DNA of 26,614 nucleotides from positions 1 through 26,614 of IMG/VR virus record IMGVR_UViG_3300023178_001795; one strand, written 5' to 3'. The stretch's first letter is position 1, and the number at the start of each line of letters is the position of its first letter. The notes below the pieces were generated by a model. The model saw only the letters and a list, made by a program, of their open reading frames with translations. It ran no database searches and had not been told where the DNA came from. Shown here piece after piece: positions 22,469 through 26,614 of this stretch. Both the position numbers and the translations under genes were made by a program. This stretch comes from a virus.

Positions 22469-22858
22469 CTAATGATTAAGTATTACTGAATTTACAGAAC
22501 CGTCAGTCCAATCATAAACAAAAATTCTCAGCCATACATAATTTCCAGTAAAATTCTTTATAAAACTTCCGTCACTTTCATCTGTTTCAGTTGCTGTGCT
22601 TTCGTGGTCTGTAGTTGAAATTGTAAACCAATCTGCTTCTGCAGGGTTGGTAGCTAAAGTTGCTTGAACTACTATATTTCCTATAAATCCTGTCACATTA
22701 TATTGTACAGTATGAAAGCCGTCAGCACGACCATAGTATCCGTCACCTTTAAGTTTTTCTGATTTCCGGGTCTGTACAGTGCTGTCGCTAGGATGCGTCA
22801 ACTGTGCTACAGTTGCGCCGCTTACTATAAAATTAAATGTTTCACTACTTGCTGGCAT
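22469..22858 (-). CDS. Beta-rich putative virion structural protein
   Basis: 129 residues from MPASSETFNFIVSG (ATG at 22858; a longer frame would run into the gene upstream). It reads as a beta sandwich: ADGFHTVQYNVTGFIGNIVVQ, ATLATNPAEADWFTIST, GNYVWLRIFVYDW. Such small beta proteins are virion parts in T4-like marine phages (neck, head decoration or tail accessory). No clear ribosome site; a GATAAATA late-type element is 6 bases upstream. Confidence 0.65.
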   Translation of the reverse strand: MPASSETFNFIVSGATVAQLTHPSDSTVQTRKSEKLKGDGYYGRADGFHTVQYNVTGFIGNIVVQATLATNPAEADWFTISTTDHESTATETDESDGSFIKNFTGNYVWLRIFVYDWTDGSVNSVILNH

Positions 22859-22862
22859 AATG

Positions 22863-23552
22863 TTATTTATCAATATCTTGCTTACTGATAAGTTTGTAAA
22901 CTTTTTGTATGCTATTACCAGCAACGATTTTAAGCAACATTACCACATTTTCGGACTTGCACCAAACATATCTACCTGCAATATAAGGAGCAGATCTAAT
23001 ATCCTGTCTCAACATTTCGGTGCTCTTGACTTTATCTTTGTTGTTTTCTAACCAATCTGCTAATTGAGGATTTACGTGGTTAGAGTTAAAAACAATTTTA
23101 TATTGATAGTCAATGTCTTTATCAACAACAATAGTGTCTGTATTATTGCGTAGAAAATTAATTAGTTTTGGATCAGGCTTGTAAAGACCTCTTACATTTT
23201 CTAATTTATTAGATAATTGCTTTAAGAAATCAAGATTATTACAATAAAAATTTATAGTATTATTTTCAATCCGAATTATGTAAGAATCTTGATATCTTGT
23301 AAGTTCGTTATATATCAATTTAGCATCAAAAAAATGAGAAGCACTAAGTGATATATCTCTCATGCCTCTTTTGTAAATTAATGATCCTTCTGATTTATAT
23401 TGATATTCTAAAGCATCTAGTTCTTTACTTGCAAACTTGAAGTTTTTGTTTCTAAAGATCGAAGCCAAACTATTGACAGCAGTCAAACAGTATAGATATT
23501 TGCTGTAAAATAATTTAGATGTTTCATAGGTTTTCAACTTCGACCTGTTCAT
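22863..23552 (-). CDS. Phage protein of unknown function
   Basis: 229 residues, basic, soluble, Asn/Lys/Tyr-rich. Helical N-terminus (KLFYSKYLYCLTAVNSLASIF), mixed middle (SYIIRIENNTINFYCNNLDF), and C-terminal SAPYIAGRYVWCKSENVVMLLKIV. No motif recognised. It starts 29 bases inside clpA; a TTG at codon 6 is an alternative start with an AGG before it. Coupling to clpA might suggest a substrate or adaptor of the unfoldase, by location only. Confidence 0.6.
   Translation of the reverse strand: MNRSKLKTYETSKLFYSKYLYCLTAVNSLASIFRNKNFKFASKELDALEYQYKSEGSLIYKRGMRDISLSASHFFDAKLIYNELTRYQDSYIIRIENNTINFYCNNLDFLKQLSNKLENVRGLYKPDPKLINFLRNNTDTIVVDKDIDYQYKIVFNSNHVNPQLADWLENNKDKVKSTEMLRQDIRSAPYIAGRYVWCKSENVVMLLKIVAGNSIQKVYKLISKQDIDK
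22864..22871 (-). promoter_or_regulatory. Possible T4-like late promoter element
   Basis: Minus-strand GATAAATA (22871-22864), 7 of 8 matches to T4 late TATAAATA, followed by ACATTATG. It stands before the structural-type gene starting at 22858, agreeing with late expression, but would give a very short leader. Confidence 0.35.
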
Positions 23553-25764
23553 AGTTAATAACTATCTCCTTGTCTTTAACATCAACCTTACATTTTCCAC
23601 CGTTTTTCAATTTACCAAATAGTAATTCTTTAGAAAGTGGACGTTTGATATCTTTGTCAATTACTCGCTGTAATGGTCTTGCACCCATTTTTCGATCAAA
23701 GCCTTTGTCTACTAGATGATCGAGTGCTTCGTCTGTAATATCAATAATTATATTTTTGTCTTTGATTTGTGTTTTAAGTTCTACTAAAAACTTGCCTACA
23801 ATTTTCATCATAACTTCTTTCGACAAAGAAGCAAATGTCACAACACCATCTAATCTATTTCTAAATTCAGGCGCAAAGAATTTTTTCAACTCTGTGTCTT
23901 CATATTCATAATCAGATTCTTCAGTAAAACCAATTGTGTTTTTTTCTGCTTCTTCGGCACCTAAGTTAGTTGTAAGAATTATGATTGAATTTCTAGCATC
24001 AGCTTCTTTGCCATTAGAACCAGTCAATTTTCCGTTATCCATAATTTGTAATAAAATTTGCGAAACATCTGGATGTGCTTTTTCTATTTCATCTAGCAAT
24101 AAAACACAGTTAGGATTTTCTTGAAGTTTGGTAATTAATAATCCGTTGTTTTCTTCATAACCTACATATCCTGGAGGTGAACCAATTAATTTAGCAACAG
24201 CATGTTTTTCTTGATATTCACTCATATCAAATCTCACAAGTTTTACTCCAAGATTATTTGCTAGTTGTTTAGCAGTTTCAGTTTTACCTGTACCTGTTGG
24301 ACCCATAAAAACAAATGAACCAATTGGTTTATCTTCACTTTTCAATCCTGCTTGAGCGACAAGAATTTTATCTACTAAATCTTCAATAGCTTTGTCTTGT
24401 CCGTACACACTAGATTTAATATTCTTTTCTAGTTTTGCAAGATTTTCTGTTTCTTTTTCTGCTACTTGTTCAGCAGGTAAATTAACTACCTTTGCTAATT
24501 CAAATTGAATTTCATCTGCACCAACTAATTTTTCTTCTGCTTGTTCTTTTAAATTAAATCTTGAACAAGCAAGATCAATTAAATCTATTGCTTTGTCTGG
24601 CAATTTTTTATCGTTTTGATATTTGGAACTTAATTTTACTGCTTCTTGGATAGCTTCATCAGTAATAGTTGTTTTATGGAAATCTTCATAATATTTTTTA
24701 ATACCATGTAAAATATCTAAAGTGACTTCTTGCGAAGGTTCGTCAACAGTGACTCTTTGAAATCTACGCATCAACGCACGATCCTTTTCAAAGTATTTTC
24801 TAAATTCGTCCCAAGTAGTAGAAGCAACAACTTTAATATTTCCTTTGCTCAAAGCCGGCTTCAGCATATTAGCAAGATCATTTGCGCTGTTAGATCCACC
24901 TCCTGAACCAGCACCACTAATCATATGAGCTTCATCAATAAACATAATTGTTTTGCCTTTTTTCTTTAATCCTGCTAAAACAAGTTTAAAGCGTTCTTCA
25001 AAGTCTCCACGGTATTTACTGCCAGCAAGCATACTACCTATATCAAGCATATAGACATTATATTCCTGTAAAAAATCAGGAACATTTTTATTAACAATGT
25101 TAAATGCTAAACCTTCTGCAATAGCAGTTTTACCAACACCAGGATCACCTACTAAAAGAACATTGTTTTTGCTTCTTCTGCCAAGTGCTAGTGCTATGCT
25201 ATCTAATTCATCTGCTCTACCTATAATAGGATCAATTTTATTTTTCTTTGCCTCGTTGTTTAGATCAGTTGTAAATGCTCTTAAAGCACGTTGAGCTTGT
25301 CCGCTCATTTCCTCATCTTCAAAACTAGTTTCTAATTCTGTATTAATATATTCTGCAAATTTGTCTTTGTTTACTCCGCCCTGCTCAAAGTAGTAATGTG
25401 CCATAGATTTTTTCTCTGACAATATACTAAGCATTACATCTGGTAGATCAATTGTTTGTCTGCCTGCAAATAACACTTGTGTAAAAGCTCTATTCAAAAC
25501 ACGTTCTACAGTTTGCGTTTTTTTAGGTTTGAATTTTTTTGTTTCTACTTTTAATTCATCGCATTTGTCTTTTAAATAATGTTCTAAGTTTGTTTTAATA
25601 TAATCTACATCTGCGCCAAAACCTTTTAATGTCGTATAGAAAGACTCGCTACACACCATACTAAACGCAAGATGTTCTAGAGTCACATACTCATGTTGCA
25701 ATTTTTTTGCATCAGCCATTGCTTTTTCAAATACAAGTGCTAACTCTTGACTAGGTTCAACCAT
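23524..25764 (-). CDS. clpA: ClpA-type AAA+ protein unfoldase
   Basis: 746 residues, E. coli ClpA has 758. N-domain (1-145); AAA-1 with Walker A GDPGVGKT (206-213), Walker B IMFIDEAH (273-280) and the pore-loop region KYRGDFEERF; AAA-2 with Walker A GPTGTGKT (488-495), Walker B LLLDEIEKAH (555-564), pore segment PPGYVGYEE. There is no long coiled-coil middle domain, so it is not ClpB. IGF at 611-613 matches the ClpP-docking loop (IGL in ClpA). The protein should feed substrates to a ClpP, presumably of the host as none is seen here. Overlaps the deformylase gene by 8 bases. Confidence 0.93.
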   Translation of the reverse strand: MVEPSQELALVFEKAMADAKKLQHEYVTLEHLAFSMVCSESFYTTLKGFGADVDYIKTNLEHYLKDKCDELKVETKKFKPKKTQTVERVLNRAFTQVLFAGRQTIDLPDVMLSILSEKKSMAHYYFEQGGVNKDKFAEYINTELETSFEDEEMSGQAQRALRAFTTDLNNEAKKNKIDPIIGRADELDSIALALGRRSKNNVLLVGDPGVGKTAIAEGLAFNIVNKNVPDFLQEYNVYMLDIGSMLAGSKYRGDFEERFKLVLAGLKKKGKTIMFIDEAHMISGAGSGGGSNSANDLANMLKPALSKGNIKVVASTTWDEFRKYFEKDRALMRRFQRVTVDEPSQEVTLDILHGIKKYYEDFHKTTITDEAIQEAVKLSSKYQNDKKLPDKAIDLIDLACSRFNLKEQAEEKLVGADEIQFELAKVVNLPAEQVAEKETENLAKLEKNIKSSVYGQDKAIEDLVDKILVAQAGLKSEDKPIGSFVFMGPTGTGKTETAKQLANNLGVKLVRFDMSEYQEKHAVAKLIGSPPGYVGYEENNGLLITKLQENPNCVLLLDEIEKAHPDVSQILLQIMDNGKLTGSNGKEADARNSIIILTTNLGAEEAEKNTIGFTEESDYEYEDTELKKFFAPEFRNRLDGVVTFASLSKEVMMKIVGKFLVELKTQIKDKNIIIDITDEALDHLVDKGFDRKMGARPLQRVIDKDIKRPLSKELLFGKLKNGGKCKVDVKDKEIVINYEQVEVENL

Positions 25765-26266
25765 TTATAATCCTTTTTTCTAGCTTTTCTTTTTTCTTTT
25801 TTGCCATATCTAGTTTTAATTTTGATACTCTATCTGTAAATTCTATGCCTTGCAGATGATCATACTCATGTAAAAAACATCTAGCATCATAGCCGTCAAG
25901 TTCTATTATACATTCTTTTGCGTCTGCGTCAAGAAACTGTGCAACCAATTTAATAGGTCTTTCTACTTTTAAAACTAGATTAGGATGACTCAAGCATGCT
26001 TCATACTCTAAACTAGTTTCTTGACTTATTTTTTGTATTACAGGATTGATTACAGCAAAAGGATGCTTAATTTCTTTATGTCTAGTAGGTTGGATAATAA
26101 AAATTTGTGCATCAAGAGCAACTTGGTTGGCACTTATACCTATTCCTCTATGCTCAGCCATTATATCAGTCATTTTTTGTGCAGTATCAACAGCATCAAT
26201 TTTATCAAAATCAAACGGTTGAACTTTTTTATCTAACCAATCATTTGGTGCGTAAATCAATTCCAT
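25757..26266 (-). CDS. def: Peptide deformylase
   Basis: 169 residues, normal for the bacterial enzyme. The three motifs are GIGISANQV (41-49; usual GxGxAAxQ), EACLS (89-93; usual EGCLS, zinc ligand Cys91) and HEYDH (133-137; zinc His133 and His137, catalytic Glu134). It removes the formyl group from new proteins. Deformylases are known in marine T4-like phages. Lacks the C-terminal extension of some bacterial forms, with a Lys-rich tail instead. Overlaps the DnaJ-like gene by 26 bases. Confidence 0.93.
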   Translation of the reverse strand: MELIYAPNDWLDKKVQPFDFDKIDAVDTAQKMTDIMAEHRGIGISANQVALDAQIFIIQPTRHKEIKHPFAVINPVIQKISQETSLEYEACLSHPNLVLKVERPIKLVAQFLDADAKECIIELDGYDARCFLHEYDHLQGIEFTDRVSKLKLDMAKKKKEKLEKRIING

Positions 26267-26614
26267 TTTTTATTTCTCTAATTTTTTGTCTTTCTTGTTC
26301 ATTTAGTTTAGGGGTCAATGCTTTAACTTTTACATAAAGATTGCCTCTTACTTTAGTATTTACGTCTGGAACACCATGTCCAGTGACATTTAAGACTACA
26401 CCATTATTTGTACCAGGTTGTATATTAAGTGCTATTTTTTTATGTTCAGGTGTTGTAATTGATAAATTTTTACCTAATATTAAATCTAAACTGTCACATA
26501 CTATTTCTGTATGTAAATGTTGTCCATCTCTAACAAATCCAGTAGGATTTGGTATTTTGACTTGGACAATTAATGTCCCTCTAGGTGCACCTTTTATGCT
26601 ATCATCTCCATAAT
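26241..26614 (-). CDS. DnaJ-like chaperone, C-terminal part (cut by window edge)
   Basis: 123 residues visible, 5' end beyond the window. They match the C-terminal substrate-binding domain of DnaJ: KGAPRGTLIVQVKIP, FVRDGQHLHTEIVCDSLDLI, LNIQPGTNNGVVLNVTGHGVP, then RGNLYVKVKALTP and a short helix with LNEQERQKI. The J domain and any zinc domain are not visible. The frame ends at TGA (26243-26241) inside the deformylase gene. With ClpA, it could help fold or clear proteins during infection. A CbpA-type form without zinc domain is possible. Confidence 0.8.
   Translation of the reverse strand, partial: YGDDSIKGAPRGTLIVQVKIPNPTGFVRDGQHLHTEIVCDSLDLILGKNLSITTPEHKKIALNIQPGTNNGVVLNVTGHGVPDVNTKVRGNLYVKVKALTPKLNEQERQKIREIKNGIDLRTK

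Noticed and set aside
23524-25764. ClpB disaggregase
   Set aside because: No long middle coiled coil between the ATPase domains, and an IGF ClpP-docking loop is present.
1-26614. tRNA genes, CRISPR arrays, insertion sequences, integrase or attachment sites
   Set aside because: I read for cloverleaf-like stretches, regular repeats and terminal inverted repeats with transposase and saw none; nearly all bases are within genes.

Overview
This window looks like part of the genome of a tailed marine phage of the T4-like (myovirus) type. It is AT-rich, and every gene I can support lies on the minus strand, so transcription runs from high to low coordinates. Genes are packed with stop/start overlaps of a few bases. 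The phage assignment rests on a family B DNA polymerase of gp43 size that ends in a clamp-binding peptide, a gp45-like sliding clamp, a DsbA-like late-transcription DNA-binding protein, and many small proteins of the kind found in marine T4-like phages. There are no tRNA or photosynthesis genes, so the host (SAR11-like, cyanobacterial or other) cannot be told from this window.

Layout in transcription order. (1) 26614-22863: a chaperone and protein-processing block with a DnaJ C-terminal fragment cut by the window edge, peptide deformylase, a ClpA-type AAA+ unfoldase and an unknown protein. (2) 22858-15709: a block of probable late or virion-associated proteins. It includes a beta-rich structural candidate, a HIGH-type nucleotidyltransferase and a 543-residue modular protein with a HAD nucleotidase domain. 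Several start with short leaders ending in (I/L)-x-E, the consensus cut by the T4 prohead protease. NATAAATA motifs like T4 late promoters lie before several genes. (3) 15660-12158: DsbA-like protein, two small membrane proteins and the DNA polymerase. (4) 12158-9380: a sugar cassette (phosphomannomutase, methyltransferase, cupin, cytidylyltransferase, NAD-dependent epimerase) between polymerase and clamp. (5) 9380-5584: sliding clamp, small proteins, a TGT/DpdA-like transglycosylase, a YdcH-like coiled coil, an unknown protein and a PTPS/QueD-like protein. (6) 5570-1: a mixed metabolic block with glycosyltransferase, cupin, phosphoribosyltransferase, 2OG-Fe(II) oxygenase, MBD4-like DNA glycosylase, HIT protein, SGNH-like protein and GTP cyclohydrolase I (cut by the window edge).

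The main system is a probable 7-deazaguanine DNA modification pathway. FolE supplies dihydroneopterin triphosphate, the PTPS-like protein is a candidate second step, and the DpdA-like enzyme would exchange guanine in DNA for the deazapurine. QueE and QueC are not in the window. Four sigma-70-like promoters with a TTGACA -35 and 17-base spacer (three with a perfect TATAAT -10) stand before folE, the PTPS-like gene, the clamp and dsbA, which points to early host-type expression of this set. Two further oddities are a lipoprotein-like reading frame nested inside the PTPS-like gene and a repeated ENFADGK linker in the 543-residue protein.
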